This document shows, piece by piece, positions 36,503 through 45,929 of a stretch of 64,000 nt of DNA. A program made the position numbers and the translations under genes. Below the pieces are notes generated by a model. The model was not told the origin of the DNA. It saw nothing but the letters and a program-made list of their open reading frames with translations, and ran no database searches. The DNA is from Saccharopolyspora endophytica (GTDB lineage Bacteria > Actinomycetota > Actinomycetes > Mycobacteriales > Pseudonocardiaceae), in the NCBI RefSeq assembly GCF_018070075.1, contig NZ_JAGPXE010000008.1, forward strand, positions 1 through 64,000. The letters run 5' to 3'. How positions within the stretch are numbered: the stretch's first letter is position 1; every line of letters begins with the position of its first letter.

Positions 36503-38149
36503 GTGACGGCCCCTGATCACGAAGCCGATGTGCTGCGCGCCGGTGTCGCGGGAAACGCGACCGACGTGCCGCCGCCTGCTGCCGAGACGCCGCTGGACGA
36601 CGCCCAGCGCCTGCAGCTGTTCGTCTACCTGCAGGCCCCGGAGCACCGCACCTACCTGGCGATCATGCGGCTGTTCACCTCGACGCTGCTGGCGGACCTG
36701 TCGGCCGGTGAGGTAGCCGCCGCGCTGGCCGCGGCCGAGCGCGAGGGCCGGGTCGCCGCCGGCGAGTCCGATGTGGACACCGTGATCGACCGGCTCAAGC
36801 AGCTCGTCAAGTGGGGCAACCTGGTCGTCGGCCGCCGGGAGACGATCGCCTCCAGCATCGCCGAGTTCCAGCACGGCAGCGTCCGGTACCAGGTCAGCAA
36901 GCTCGCCGTCCGCGTCCAGCGGGACGTCGACGCGCTGCTGCGGGTGCCCGAAGGCGCCCGCGAGGTCTCCCGCGAGCTGCTGCCCGCGATCGACCGGGGT
37001 CTGGCCGGCATCGGCAAGGCCCTGTCGGACGCGCTGGCCGCCGAGCGCCACGACCCGAGCACCAAACCCGCGCGGCAGGCCCGCGAGCGGCTGGCGGAGC
37101 AGGTCACCACGGTGTTCCTGCAGCACGCCGAGCTCGCCGCCACGGTCCGCGACTTCTACGCGTACCTCGGCCAGGTCGTCACCCGCCACCAGCTCGCGCC
37201 CGACGAGATCTCCGGGTTCCGGAACCTGCTGGTCGAGTACATCCAGATGGTCGTGGAGGACGTGCTGCGGCACACCGAGACCATCGCCGGTTCGCTGGCC
37301 GGGCTGACCGGCGTGCGCGGCGAGCTGCTGCGGCTGCTCGGCCCCGCCGACCAGCTGGGCACCGACGTCGAGCGGGCGCGCGGGCGCACCCCGGCCGACT
37401 GGCAGGAGCTGACGGACTGGTTCGTCGACGCCCCCGGCCGCCCCAGCCAGGTCGCCGCGCTGCGCGAGGCGACCGCGCGCGCCATCGGTTCGCTGCTGGC
37501 CAGCGTCAAGCGGGCCACCTCCGGCGGCGGCCTGGTTCCCGGCAGGCGCGGCGAGCTGCTGAAGCTGGCGAAGTGGTTCGACCGCGCCGACGAGAGCACC
37601 TCGCACCGGCTCTACGCGGCGGCGTTCGGCCTGCACTCCGCGCGGCACCTGCAGCCCGCCCCGGACTACGACTCCGACAACGACAAGGTGCCGTGGCGCG
37701 ACGGCCCGGTGCAGGACGTGACGGTCAGCGTCCGCAGCCGCGGCGACCGCGGCGCGCGCGGCCGCACCTCGCGGGTGCTCGACGACCCGATGACCGAGGA
37801 AACGCTGCTGCAGCAGGCCCGCCAGGCCGATCAGCAGCGCAGCGCGGCGGTGGCCGAGCTCGCCGAGGCCGGTGCCCGCGTCGGCGAGCGGACGCTGTCA
37901 CCGGACGCGCTGGGCGTGCTGTGCGAGCTGCTGACGCTGGCGATGGCGCAGCGCGACGACTCCGACGACAAGGGCACGGCGCTGGACCCGGTGCACCGGC
38001 TGCGCGTGACCATCCGCCCCGAACCCGGTCAGGACACCCGGATCAGCAGCGCCGCAGGCGAGTTGACGCTGCGCGACACGGTCCTGGAACTGGCCGGTGA
38101 CGGCGGACTGCCCGATCCCGAGGCACCTGCCCGAGGAGCCGCCCGATGA
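36503..38149 (+). CDS. jetA: Wadjet anti-plasmid system, JetA (DUF2397/TIGR02677)
   Basis: A 548-residue kleisin-like subunit of an SMC defence complex. DUF2397 features include the N-terminal QLFVYLQAPEHRTYLAIMRLF, LKQLVKWGNLV, EFQHGSVRYQVS, the FYAYLGQVVTRHQLAPDEISGF helix region and KLAKWFDRADESTSHRLYAAAFGLH. I chose GTG 36503 (ending a GGCGGACC context); an ATG 63 nt upstream is possible. The stop overlaps jetB (ATGA). In the studied systems JetA bridges the JetC ATPase heads and the JetB subunits during loop extrusion on circular DNA. Confidence 0.9.
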   Translation: MTAPDHEADVLRAGVAGNATDVPPPAAETPLDDAQRLQLFVYLQAPEHRTYLAIMRLFTSTLLADLSAGEVAAALAAAEREGRVAAGESDVDTVIDRLKQLVKWGNLVVGRRETIASSIAEFQHGSVRYQVSKLAVRVQRDVDALLRVPEGAREVSRELLPAIDRGLAGIGKALSDALAAERHDPSTKPARQARERLAEQVTTVFLQHAELAATVRDFYAYLGQVVTRHQLAPDEISGFRNLLVEYIQMVVEDVLRHTETIAGSLAGLTGVRGELLRLLGPADQLGTDVERARGRTPADWQELTDWFVDAPGRPSQVAALREATARAIGSLLASVKRATSGGGLVPGRRGELLKLAKWFDRADESTSHRLYAAAFGLHSARHLQPAPDYDSDNDKVPWRDGPVQDVTVSVRSRGDRGARGRTSRVLDDPMTEETLLQQARQADQQRSAAVAELAEAGARVGERTLSPDALGVLCELLTLAMAQRDDSDDKGTALDPVHRLRVTIRPEPGQDTRISSAAGELTLRDTVLELAGDGGLPDPEAPARGAAR

Positions 38150-39345
38150 TCTCGACGTTCGAAGAGCTCCCCGACATCGACGCGGCGAACGTGGTGCGCT
38201 GCGCCCGAGTGCTGCTGCGCAGGCCGCTGCTGCGGGCCGACGGCCCCGACGGCGACCTGCTGCCGATGATCTACCGCCAGCGGACCGCGCTGCAGGACGT
38301 CTTCTCCGGGCTGCTGGGCTACCGGCTGGTGGTGGAGCGCCGATTCGCGCGGCTGTACAAGTCGGGTCCGGGCGAGGACGCCGGGCGCGGCGTGGAGTCG
38401 CTGAGCCCGCGCGGCTACGCCTACTTCGCGCTCACCCTGGCCGCGCTGACCGGCATCGGCCGCCAGGTGCTGCTGTCGCGGCTGGTCAGCGACGTGCGCG
38501 CGGCGGCGTCCGAAGCCGGCATCGAGATCGCCGACGACCCGGCCGACCGGCGCGCGCTGACCGCCGCGCTCCGGCACCTGGTCGCGCTGGGCGTGATCAC
38601 CGAGACCGAGGGCTCGGTGACCGCCGAGTCCACCGCCGAGGCGCTGATCACCATCGACACCGACATGCTCGGCCAGCTGGTAGCCGGGCCGCTGGCGGAG
38701 GCGAGCGACCCGCAGCAGCTGGTGGAGCTGGCCTCGGCGGCGGGCCCGCGCCGGACCGAGCACGCGGTGCGGCGCAAGCTGATCGAGGACCCGGTGGTGC
38801 TCTACGCGGACCTGCCGCCGGAGCAGGCGACCTGGCTGCGCGAGCACGTCATCAACGAATCCCGCCTGCTGGAGCGGTTCTTCGGCCTGGTCGGCGAGGC
38901 CCGCGCCGAGGGCGTCGTGGTGTGCGATCCGGAGGACTACCTCACCGACCTCGCCTTCCCCGGCCCCGGCACGGTGGCGCGCATCGCGCTGCTGGCCCTG
39001 CCGGAGCTGCTGGACCGGGGCGAGCCGGACTCGGCGGGCAGGCATCCGGTGGGCTGGCAGGACTTCGCCGACGTCTGCCAGGACCTGGTCGAGGCGTACC
39101 CGTCGGCGTGGTCGCGGGCGGCCACCGAGGACCACCAGGACCTGGTGCGCTCGGTCATCGACCTGCTGGGCAGGCTCGGCCTGCTGCGCGAGTCCGAGGG
39201 ATCGTGGCTGCTCAGCCCGGCGGCGCACCGCTGGCTCCCGCAGCCGGACGCGACACCGGCGCAGCAGCAGCGCGAATCCGAACCACCTGCGCCCGAAGCA
39301 CCGGGCTGGTCATTGTTCGACGAGATGGAAGAGGCGGCCCGTTGA
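38146..39345 (+). CDS. jetB: Wadjet anti-plasmid system, JetB (DUF2398/TIGR02678)
   Basis: A 399-residue tandem winged-helix (kite-like) subunit. Family features are VRCARVLLRRPLLRA, YRQRTALQDVFSGLLGYRLVVER, SPRGYAYFALTLAAL, then ERFFGLVGEARAEGVVV and a C-terminal RSVIDLLGRLGLLRE winged helix. It is linked to jetA by ATGA and to jetC by TTGA overlaps, so stoichiometric translation is likely. The last about 40 residues are Pro/Gln/Glu-rich and probably flexible. Confidence 0.9.
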   Translation: MISTFEELPDIDAANVVRCARVLLRRPLLRADGPDGDLLPMIYRQRTALQDVFSGLLGYRLVVERRFARLYKSGPGEDAGRGVESLSPRGYAYFALTLAALTGIGRQVLLSRLVSDVRAAASEAGIEIADDPADRRALTAALRHLVALGVITETEGSVTAESTAEALITIDTDMLGQLVAGPLAEASDPQQLVELASAAGPRRTEHAVRRKLIEDPVVLYADLPPEQATWLREHVINESRLLERFFGLVGEARAEGVVVCDPEDYLTDLAFPGPGTVARIALLALPELLDRGEPDSAGRHPVGWQDFADVCQDLVEAYPSAWSRAATEDHQDLVRSVIDLLGRLGLLRESEGSWLLSPAAHRWLPQPDATPAQQQRESEPPAPEAPGWSLFDEMEEAAR

Positions 39346-42300
39346 GCGCACACAACACCGAAGCGGCCGTTGCGGAGACCGCCAACCGGTGGCGACTGCA
39401 CCGCGGCGGGATCGTCAACATCTGGCAGTACGCCGAGACGACGTTCGACCTCGACGGCGGGCGCGCGATCTTCCAGGGCACCAACGGTTCCGGCAAGTCC
39501 CGGACCCTGGAGCTGCTGCTGCCGCTGTGCCTCGACGGCGACCTGCGGCAGCTGGGTTCCAAGGGCTTCGACACGGTCAGCATCCGGCGGCTGATGCTCG
39601 ACGAGTACCCGGGGGGACCCAACCGCATCGGCTACGCCTGGATCGAGCTGCGCCGCGAAACCCCCGAGGGCGGCGAGGAATTCCTCACCTGCGGGCTCGG
39701 CGTGAAGGCGTCGAAGACGTCGCAGTCGATCAGCGACTCGTGGCGGTTCATCACCAGCCGCCGGGTCGGCATCAACCTGCACCTGGTGGGCGCGGACCGG
39801 GTTCCGCTGGGCGCCGCTCAGCTGCGGGAGCTGCTGGGCGCGGACTGCGTGCTCGACGACCAGTCGTTCCGCGCGAAGGTCGCGGCCACGGTCTACGGCG
39901 TTCCGGCCGCCCGCTACGGCGATCTGCTGCACCTGCAGCGCACGCTGCGCAACCCCGACGTGGGTCTGAAGGTGCTGGAAGGGCAGCTGGAGCAGATCCT
40001 GTCCGACGCGCTGCCGCCGCTGGACGCGGGCCTGATCGAGCGGCTGGCGACCTCGTTCGACGACCTGGAGTCGATCCGCGAGAACATCGTCCGGCTCACC
40101 GGCGCGGACAAGGCGCTGACGGCGTTCCTGTCGACCTACTCCGGTTACGCGTTCGGCGCGCTGCGCGACCGCGCGGAGGCCATGCGCACCGCGCAGCAGA
40201 AGCTGGCGTCGCTGCGCAAGGAGCTCGCGAGCCTGGACAAGCAGTTCACCGGCAAGCGCGAGGACCGGGAGACCGCGCAGCGCACCATCGCCGAGCTGGA
40301 GCAGCGCGAGAGCGAGCTGGAGTCGAGCATCGACGCGCTGCGCTCCCACCCGGCCTACTCGGAGCTGCAGAACCTGCGCGACCGGGAGAAGCTCGTCGAG
40401 AGCTCGCGCGCCGCAGCGGTTTCCGCGCTCGACACGGCGACCCGGCACCGGGCGCAGGAGACGCGGTCGGCGGAGTCGGTCCTGGGCGTGCTGCGCAGGC
40501 TCGTCGGTGACGCCGAGGCCGCCGGGCAGGCCGCGACCCGCGCCGGGCAGCAGCTGGGCACCGCGGGGTTGGGCGGCGCGGGCGTGCCGCAACCACCGCC
40601 GGTTCCGGCCGCCGAGCTGGTCTCCGAGTCCGATTCCGTGCGCACCTCACCGGAACCGGACGCCGAACCGACCGATGTGGACCGCTACCAGCCGCCGCAG
40701 CTGGACGCCGACGCGCTGGCGGCCCAGTTCCGCGCCGTGGTGGGAAGTTCCGCGCAAGCCGCCACCGAGGCCCGGGAGCGCGCCGCGCTGACGCTCGCGC
40801 TGCACCAGCAGGCCCGCGAGCTCGACGCCGAGCAGGCGCAGGTGGCCGAGCTCCAGCGCAACGCCCGGCAGTCGCAGCTGACCTCGACCGAGGCCGCCGG
40901 CCGCCGCAACCAGGCGCAGCAGGAGCTCGCCGACGCCGCCGCGGTGTGGGTGGAGCTGGCCCGCAAGTGGGCCACCGAGTGGCCCGCCGCGTCCGAGGAA
41001 CCGGCGCCGGAACCGCCGAACGTGGAGGACCTGATCAACGACCGGGCCGCCAGCCGCAAGGCCCGCGAGCAGGCCCGGCAGTGGGCGCGCCCCCAGCTGC
41101 ACGAGGCGCGGCGCGCGGTGTCGGCGGTGGAGCAGGAGATCACCGAGCTGCGCGCCGAGAACCGCATGCGCGAGGGCGAACTCGCCGAGCTGCGCGCCGG
41201 TCACGAGCGCCGCCCGGAGCTGCCCGTCTGGGCCGAGGGCGAGCGCGATCCGTCGCAGGGCCGGGCCTTCTACGAGCTGGTCGACTTCGCCCCGTCGCTG
41301 AGCGACGCCGACCGCGCGGGCCTGGAGGCCGCGTTGCAGTCCAGCGGGCTGCTCAACGCCTGGGTCACCGCCGACGGTCAGGTGCCCGGTCTCGCCGACC
41401 TGCTGGCGGCCCCGGCGGCTCCGGTCGATCCCACGACCGGGGGGACGCTCGCGGCGCTGCTCTCCCCCGCCGCCGTGGCGGATTCGCCGGTGCCCCGCGA
41501 GCGGGTCGCCGGGCTGCTGGCGACGGTGTCGACCGGCGGTGGCACGGGACTGTCGGTGTCCACCGACGGTTCCTGGAAGGCCGGTGTCCTGAGCGGGACG
41601 TGGCGCAAGGACGCCGCCGAGTACGTCGGTGCCGGTGCGCGGGAGGACGCCCGGTCCCGCCGGATCGCCGAGCTGGAGGACGAGCTGGCCCGGTTGCGCG
41701 AGGCGATCGGCGAGGCCGAGCGGCGCCAGCGCGAGACCGGCGAGCACGCCGCCGCGCTGGAGCAGCACCTGGAGGTCTTCCCCGACGACGGCGAGCTGCT
41801 GACCGCGCAGGCGAAGCTGACGACCGCGATCGAGACCGCGGAGGACGCCGAACGCCAGGTCGTGCAGCTGCGCGAGCAGCACCTGGAGATCGAGCAGCGC
41901 TGGCAGGCCTCGCAGTCCGAGCTGGTCCGCTCTGCCGGTGAGGCCGGGCTGCCCGCCGAGACGCAGGCGCTCGACGCGGCGCACCGGGCGGCCGTGGAGG
42001 CGCGTTCGGGCATCGACGCGCTGCGCGAGGCCATCGAGTCGCGCTGCCTGCCGACGCTGGCCGACCTGCGCGAGATCTCGCTGCACCACGACGTCGCCGT
42101 GGCCGACCGGATGGAGGCCGAGTCGCAGGCCGAGCGCCGGTGCGCCGAATACGCCGAGCAGGCGGGCGGTCTCACCGAGCTGACCTCGGCGGTCGGCGGC
42201 GCGGCGCAGGAAGTCGCCGACAAGGTCAGCGGTTTCGAGCGCGAGCGGGCCGAGCTGCGCGAGCGGCTGCCGCAGGAGCGCGAGCGGATCAGCACCCTGC

Positions 42301-43460
42301 GCGAGGCCGCGGCCCGGCTGGAAACGCAGCTGGAGAACAAGCAGGCGCAGCTGGCCGGACGCGAGCAGGACGCCGAGTCGGCGACCACCGCTTTCCGCCA
42401 GGCGCTGGGCATCCCGGGCCTGTGGACCGCGGCCGACGTCGCCGAGGAGGTGCCCGGCGAGCCGGAGGAGGCCGCGGAGCTGCTGGCCGGTTCCGACCGC
42501 AAGGGCTCGACGGAATCGACGGTGCTCAACCGGTTGCAGACCCTGCAGCACTCGCTCAGCGGCAACTACGACATCACCGCCTCCGACCAGCACGGCCTGC
42601 TCACCGTGACCGTCACCGGCGAGGAGGGCCCGCAGCCGGTCGCCGAGGCCGCGCGCCGGGTGTCCGAGCGGCTCGGCGAGCAGCGCGGTTACCTCAACGA
42701 GCGCTACCAGTCGATCTTCGCGGACTACCTGATCCGGGACCTGGCGGAGCGGTTGCGCGGGCAGATGACCATCGCCGAGGACCTGTGCAACCGCATGAAC
42801 GAGGTCCTCGACGGCGCCCGGTCCAGCCAGGGCGTGCACGTCCAGCTGGACTGGCAGCCGTCGGCGGCGCTGGGCGACGACATCAAGCAGGCCATCGATC
42901 TGGTGCGCACGCCGTTCGCGAACCGCAGCGATGACCAGGACGCGTTGCTGCGCCGGGTGTTCACCGACCTCATCGAGTCGGAGCGCGACAGCGCCTCCGG
43001 CGGCTACGCGGAGATCCTGTCGCGGGCGCTGGACTACCGGTCGTGGTTCGCCTTCACGGTGCGGGTGCGCGACACGGGACCGGACAGCAAGCCCCGCGTC
43101 CGCCGCCTGCGGCAGCTGTCCTCCGGCGAGACCCGGCTGATCTCGTACGTGACGCTGTTCGCGGCCGCGGCGGCGTTCTACGACGCGGTCAGCGTGGCCT
43201 CGGACGGGCGCGGTCCGCTGCGCCTGGTGCTGCTGGACGAGGCGTTCGAGCGGCTCGACGACCCGACGATCGCGCGGATGCTGGGCCTGCTGGTGGATCT
43301 GGACATGGACTGGCTGATCACCTGGCCCAGCGGCTGGGGCGTGTCGCCGAAGATCCCGAAGATGCACATCTACGACGTGCTGCGCCCGCGCAGCGGCCAC
43401 GGCATCGCGACCACGCACACCACCTGGACGGGCACGGACCTGCAGCGTCCGAACGCCTGA
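39342..43460 (+). CDS. jetC: Wadjet anti-plasmid system, JetC (SMC-like ATPase, TIGR02680)
   Basis: A 1372-residue SMC/MukB-like motor. Walker A FQGTNGSGKSRTLELL is at about 45-60. Two long coiled-coil arms (about 260-410 and 770-1050, interrupted by a Pro/Ala-rich insert) surround a hinge-like segment. The ABC signature RRLRQLSSGETRLISY is at about 1255 and Walker B RLVLLDEAFERLDDPT at about 1295. The TTG start at 39342 overlaps the jetB stop; the same frame is open upstream through jetB but only as a shadow. It should extrude DNA loops and sense plasmid-sized circles. Confidence 0.93.
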   Translation: MSAHNTEAAVAETANRWRLHRGGIVNIWQYAETTFDLDGGRAIFQGTNGSGKSRTLELLLPLCLDGDLRQLGSKGFDTVSIRRLMLDEYPGGPNRIGYAWIELRRETPEGGEEFLTCGLGVKASKTSQSISDSWRFITSRRVGINLHLVGADRVPLGAAQLRELLGADCVLDDQSFRAKVAATVYGVPAARYGDLLHLQRTLRNPDVGLKVLEGQLEQILSDALPPLDAGLIERLATSFDDLESIRENIVRLTGADKALTAFLSTYSGYAFGALRDRAEAMRTAQQKLASLRKELASLDKQFTGKREDRETAQRTIAELEQRESELESSIDALRSHPAYSELQNLRDREKLVESSRAAAVSALDTATRHRAQETRSAESVLGVLRRLVGDAEAAGQAATRAGQQLGTAGLGGAGVPQPPPVPAAELVSESDSVRTSPEPDAEPTDVDRYQPPQLDADALAAQFRAVVGSSAQAATEARERAALTLALHQQARELDAEQAQVAELQRNARQSQLTSTEAAGRRNQAQQELADAAAVWVELARKWATEWPAASEEPAPEPPNVEDLINDRAASRKAREQARQWARPQLHEARRAVSAVEQEITELRAENRMREGELAELRAGHERRPELPVWAEGERDPSQGRAFYELVDFAPSLSDADRAGLEAALQSSGLLNAWVTADGQVPGLADLLAAPAAPVDPTTGGTLAALLSPAAVADSPVPRERVAGLLATVSTGGGTGLSVSTDGSWKAGVLSGTWRKDAAEYVGAGAREDARSRRIAELEDELARLREAIGEAERRQRETGEHAAALEQHLEVFPDDGELLTAQAKLTTAIETAEDAERQVVQLREQHLEIEQRWQASQSELVRSAGEAGLPAETQALDAAHRAAVEARSGIDALREAIESRCLPTLADLREISLHHDVAVADRMEAESQAERRCAEYAEQAGGLTELTSAVGGAAQEVADKVSGFERERAELRERLPQERERISTLREAAARLETQLENKQAQLAGREQDAESATTAFRQALGIPGLWTAADVAEEVPGEPEEAAELLAGSDRKGSTESTVLNRLQTLQHSLSGNYDITASDQHGLLTVTVTGEEGPQPVAEAARRVSERLGEQRGYLNERYQSIFADYLIRDLAERLRGQMTIAEDLCNRMNEVLDGARSSQGVHVQLDWQPSAALGDDIKQAIDLVRTPFANRSDDQDALLRRVFTDLIESERDSASGGYAEILSRALDYRSWFAFTVRVRDTGPDSKPRVRRLRQLSSGETRLISYVTLFAAAAAFYDAVSVASDGRGPLRLVLLDEAFERLDDPTIARMLGLLVDLDMDWLITWPSGWGVSPKIPKMHIYDVLRPRSGHGIATTHTTWTGTDLQRPNA

Positions 43461-43485
43461 CCGGGAAATCGATCGGAGGTTCGCC

Positions 43486-44706
43486 GTGGCGGGCATGGAC
43501 GAGGTCAGGGACGCGCTCGACGTCGCGGAGTTGCAGGGCCTGTGGGCGGCTGCGCGGGAGGCGATGGCGGGGTCGAAGCCGACGTTCCGGCTGGAGCTGC
43601 CCGACGATGCCACCCGCGCGGCGGTCGGCGAGCTCTACGGGCGCCCGATGTGGGGCGAGGGCACCCGGATCAGCGTGTCCAAACTGGACGAAGCGCTGCG
43701 GAACCGGTTCGGCGTCGGGCTCTCCCAGGTGATCGAGGCGCTGCACGGCTCGGTCGCGGTGGCCGAGCCCGCGCCGGAGACGGCCGACGAGCTGCTGCCG
43801 GTGCTCGACGAGCACGGGCTCGCGGGCGCGTCCTGGGCGGTGCCGTGGTTGCGGTGGGTGCGGCAGTACGGGCGGATCGCCGAGTCCGAGCTGACCGGCA
43901 TCACGCACGCCGCCGCCCGGGTGCTGACGGCGATGTCGCTGACCGAACCGCCGCGCTCCTGGACCTCGCGGGCGGCGCTGGCGGGGCGGACCGGGTTCCC
44001 GCACTCGCTGGACGACGGGACCGCGCTGAGCAGGGTCGTGCTCAAGGCCGCCGCCCTGGCGCAGGGCATCGACCCTCCCGGCAACGAACGCGACCGCAGG
44101 GCCCTCTGGGAGCGCTGCGGCGTCGCTCCCGACGCCGTGTCGTCCACGGTGCTGACCTGGGCGCTGCCGGTCTTCGGCGACGACGCCTGGTCGGCGGGCG
44201 TCCGCACCCGCACCGAACTGGGACTGCCGGTGCACCTGACGCACCTGGACCTGGACGCCGCCCCGGCCAGCCTGGTCGCGGACGGGACGGCGATCGCGGT
44301 CTGCGAGCACCCCCGCGTCCTGGAGGCGGCCGTCCGGGAGGGCCTGCGCCACCCGGTGATCTGCCTGTCGGGCCTGCCCTCGACGACGGCCCGCGAACTG
44401 CTCGACCGGTTGTCCGGCGACGGCGCCGTCCTGCACGTGCACACCGACTTCGACTGGCCGGGCATCGCCGCCGCCCTCACGGCCCAACGCCACGGCGCCA
44501 TCCCGTGGCGCATGTCCGGCGACGACTACCGCGCGGCCCTCGACCGAGCGGCCCAGGACCGCATGGACCTCCCGAACCTCATCGGCAGCCCCGTCCCCAC
44601 ACCGTGGGACCCGCAGCTCGCCGACCTCATGTCCACCACGTCCAGGGCCATCGAGGAGGAGCAGACCCTCCAGCCCCTCCTCACCGACCTCCGCAACGGC
44701 CTCTGA
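43486..44706 (+). CDS. jetD: Wadjet anti-plasmid system, JetD (DUF3323/DUF2399, Toprim nuclease)
   Basis: A 406-residue nuclease subunit. The N-terminal DUF3323 part (about 1-200, with SKLDEALRNRFGVGLSQ and RQYGRIAESELTGITHAAARVL) leads into a topoisomerase VI-like Toprim domain. The acidic centre is visible: Glu in IAVCEHPRVLEAA (about 274) and the DxD pair in HVHTDFDWPGI (about 321/323). JetD cleaves the captured plasmid. The GTG start has a strong GGAGG at 43475-43479 and is 25 nt after jetC. All catalytic residues seem intact, so the system is probably functional. Confidence 0.92.
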   Translation: MAGMDEVRDALDVAELQGLWAAAREAMAGSKPTFRLELPDDATRAAVGELYGRPMWGEGTRISVSKLDEALRNRFGVGLSQVIEALHGSVAVAEPAPETADELLPVLDEHGLAGASWAVPWLRWVRQYGRIAESELTGITHAAARVLTAMSLTEPPRSWTSRAALAGRTGFPHSLDDGTALSRVVLKAAALAQGIDPPGNERDRRALWERCGVAPDAVSSTVLTWALPVFGDDAWSAGVRTRTELGLPVHLTHLDLDAAPASLVADGTAIAVCEHPRVLEAAVREGLRHPVICLSGLPSTTARELLDRLSGDGAVLHVHTDFDWPGIAAALTAQRHGAIPWRMSGDDYRAALDRAAQDRMDLPNLIGSPVPTPWDPQLADLMSTTSRAIEEEQTLQPLLTDLRNGL

Positions 44707-44717
44707 CCCGGCCGATT

Positions 44718-44737
44718 CGAAATTCGCGCGAAATTCG
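44718..44737. repeat. Near-palindrome between convergent jetD and GNAT genes
   Basis: CGAAATTCG is repeated directly with a 2-bp CG spacer, giving an imperfect inverted repeat in an unusually AT-rich spot. It may act as a weak bidirectional terminator; there is no U-tract. Confidence 0.4.
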
Positions 44738-44796
44738 AACGCCACCACCCTGACCTGCGCGGACACGCCCGAACCCAGCGGACTTCTTGCTCGGTG

Positions 44797-45282
44797 TCAG
44801 AAGCGCCGGTACATGACGTGGAGGCCGACGTAGCCCTGGGTCGGGTGGTGGAAGGCTTCGGGGAGGGTCGTGGCGATCTCCATGCCGAGGGACTTCCACA
44901 GCTCGACGGCGCGGGTGTTGGTCTCGACGACGGCGTTGAACTGCATCGCTCGGAATCCGTCCGCCTCGGCCCGCTCCAGCACGTGACGCCCCAGGGCGCG
45001 GCCGACACCGCGTCCGCCGGTGTCCGGGTCGACCATGAAGCTCGCGGTCGCCACGTGCGCGCCCGGCCCCTCCCGGTTCGGACCGGAGATCGCCGTTCCC
45101 AGCACCCGGCCGTCCTCGACGGCCACCACGGTCCGCCACGGCGGAGCCGGGAACCACCGCTCCCGGGCTCGCTCCTCGTCGAGGTCCCGCTCCCACGAGA
45201 ACGTCTCCCCCGCAACCACGATCTTCCGCATGAACGGCCAGATCGCATCCCAATCAGCCGCTGCGGCCTCCCTGATCTCCAT
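44797..45282 (-). CDS. GNAT family N-acetyltransferase
   Basis: A 161-residue acetyl-CoA-dependent acyltransferase. The acetyl-CoA loop is VDPDTGGRGVGRALGRHVL (R/QxxGxG/A), preceded by a VATASFMV strand and followed by MQFNAVVETNTRAVELWKSLGM. This is the layout of phosphinothricin-type and PseH-like GNATs. The ATG at 45282 has GGAGG just upstream; an in-frame upstream start lacks one. The substrate is unknown. It is divergent from the VOC gene and convergent with jetD. Confidence 0.88.
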   Translation of the reverse strand: MEIREAAAADWDAIWPFMRKIVVAGETFSWERDLDEERARERWFPAPPWRTVVAVEDGRVLGTAISGPNREGPGAHVATASFMVDPDTGGRGVGRALGRHVLERAEADGFRAMQFNAVVETNTRAVELWKSLGMEIATTLPEAFHHPTQGYVGLHVMYRRF

Positions 45283-45365
45283 GCCTCCAGCCTCGACGAT
45301 CGACCGCTCGGGTGCCAACCGTTTTCCGGCGCGGCTTCGGCGCCCGTTTCGGGTAGTTTCCCGGT

Positions 45366-45917
45366 ATGCCGTTGGTGGTGGAGTTCGCTGCGCAGGAGCC
45401 GGAGTGGCTGGCGCGCTGGTGGGCCGAGGTGCTCGGCTGGAACATGGTGGGTGAGACGGAGGTGCGGCCCGACGGGCCTGGCGTCCCGCTGCGGTTCGTG
45501 CCCGCGTCCGAGCCCAAGAGCAGGCAGAACGACGTGCACCTGGACCTGCGCAGCGAGTCGCACGGCGACCAGACCCACCTCGTGGAACGCCTGTTCAACC
45601 ACGGCGCGCGGTTCGCCGACATCGGGCAGAGCACCGAGGTCCCGTGGGTGGTGATGGCCGACGTCGAGGGCAACGAGCTGTGCGTCCTGGAACCGCGCAA
45701 GGTCTACGCCTTCACCGGTCCGCTGGCCGCAGTGGTCGTGGAGACCACCGACCCCCGCGAGCAGGCCAGGGCGTGGGCCGAGGAGCTCGACTACGACATC
45801 ATCGCCGAGCACGGCGAGTTCGCCTCCTTGCGCCCGCCCACCGGCGAAGGCCCCTACCTGGAGTTCCTGCACAACGAGGAACCCCACCCCGGCATGCTCC
45901 GGCCGCTCTCGCACTGA
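45366..45917 (+). CDS. VOC (glyoxalase-like) family protein
   Basis: A 183-residue protein of two beta-alpha-beta-beta-beta repeats, each starting with a dimetal-type helix (EPEWLARWWAEVLGWNM; DPREQARAWAEELDYDI) and ending in a glutamate-bearing strand (VMADVEGNELCVLEP; GPYLEFLHNEE). VOC proteins range from glyoxalases to antibiotic-sequestering or resistance proteins. Nothing nearby fixes the ligand. The stop is 12 nt from that of the convergent reductase gene. Confidence 0.85.
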   Translation: MPLVVEFAAQEPEWLARWWAEVLGWNMVGETEVRPDGPGVPLRFVPASEPKSRQNDVHLDLRSESHGDQTHLVERLFNHGARFADIGQSTEVPWVVMADVEGNELCVLEPRKVYAFTGPLAAVVVETTDPREQARAWAEELDYDIIAEHGEFASLRPPTGEGPYLEFLHNEEPHPGMLRPLSH

Positions 45918-45929
45918 GCGGGTCGCGCC

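Noticed and set aside
38097-39341. N-terminal extension of jetC through the whole of jetB
   Set aside because: The frame is open only because of GC bias; SMC homology begins at the TTG at 39342, overlapping the jetB stop.
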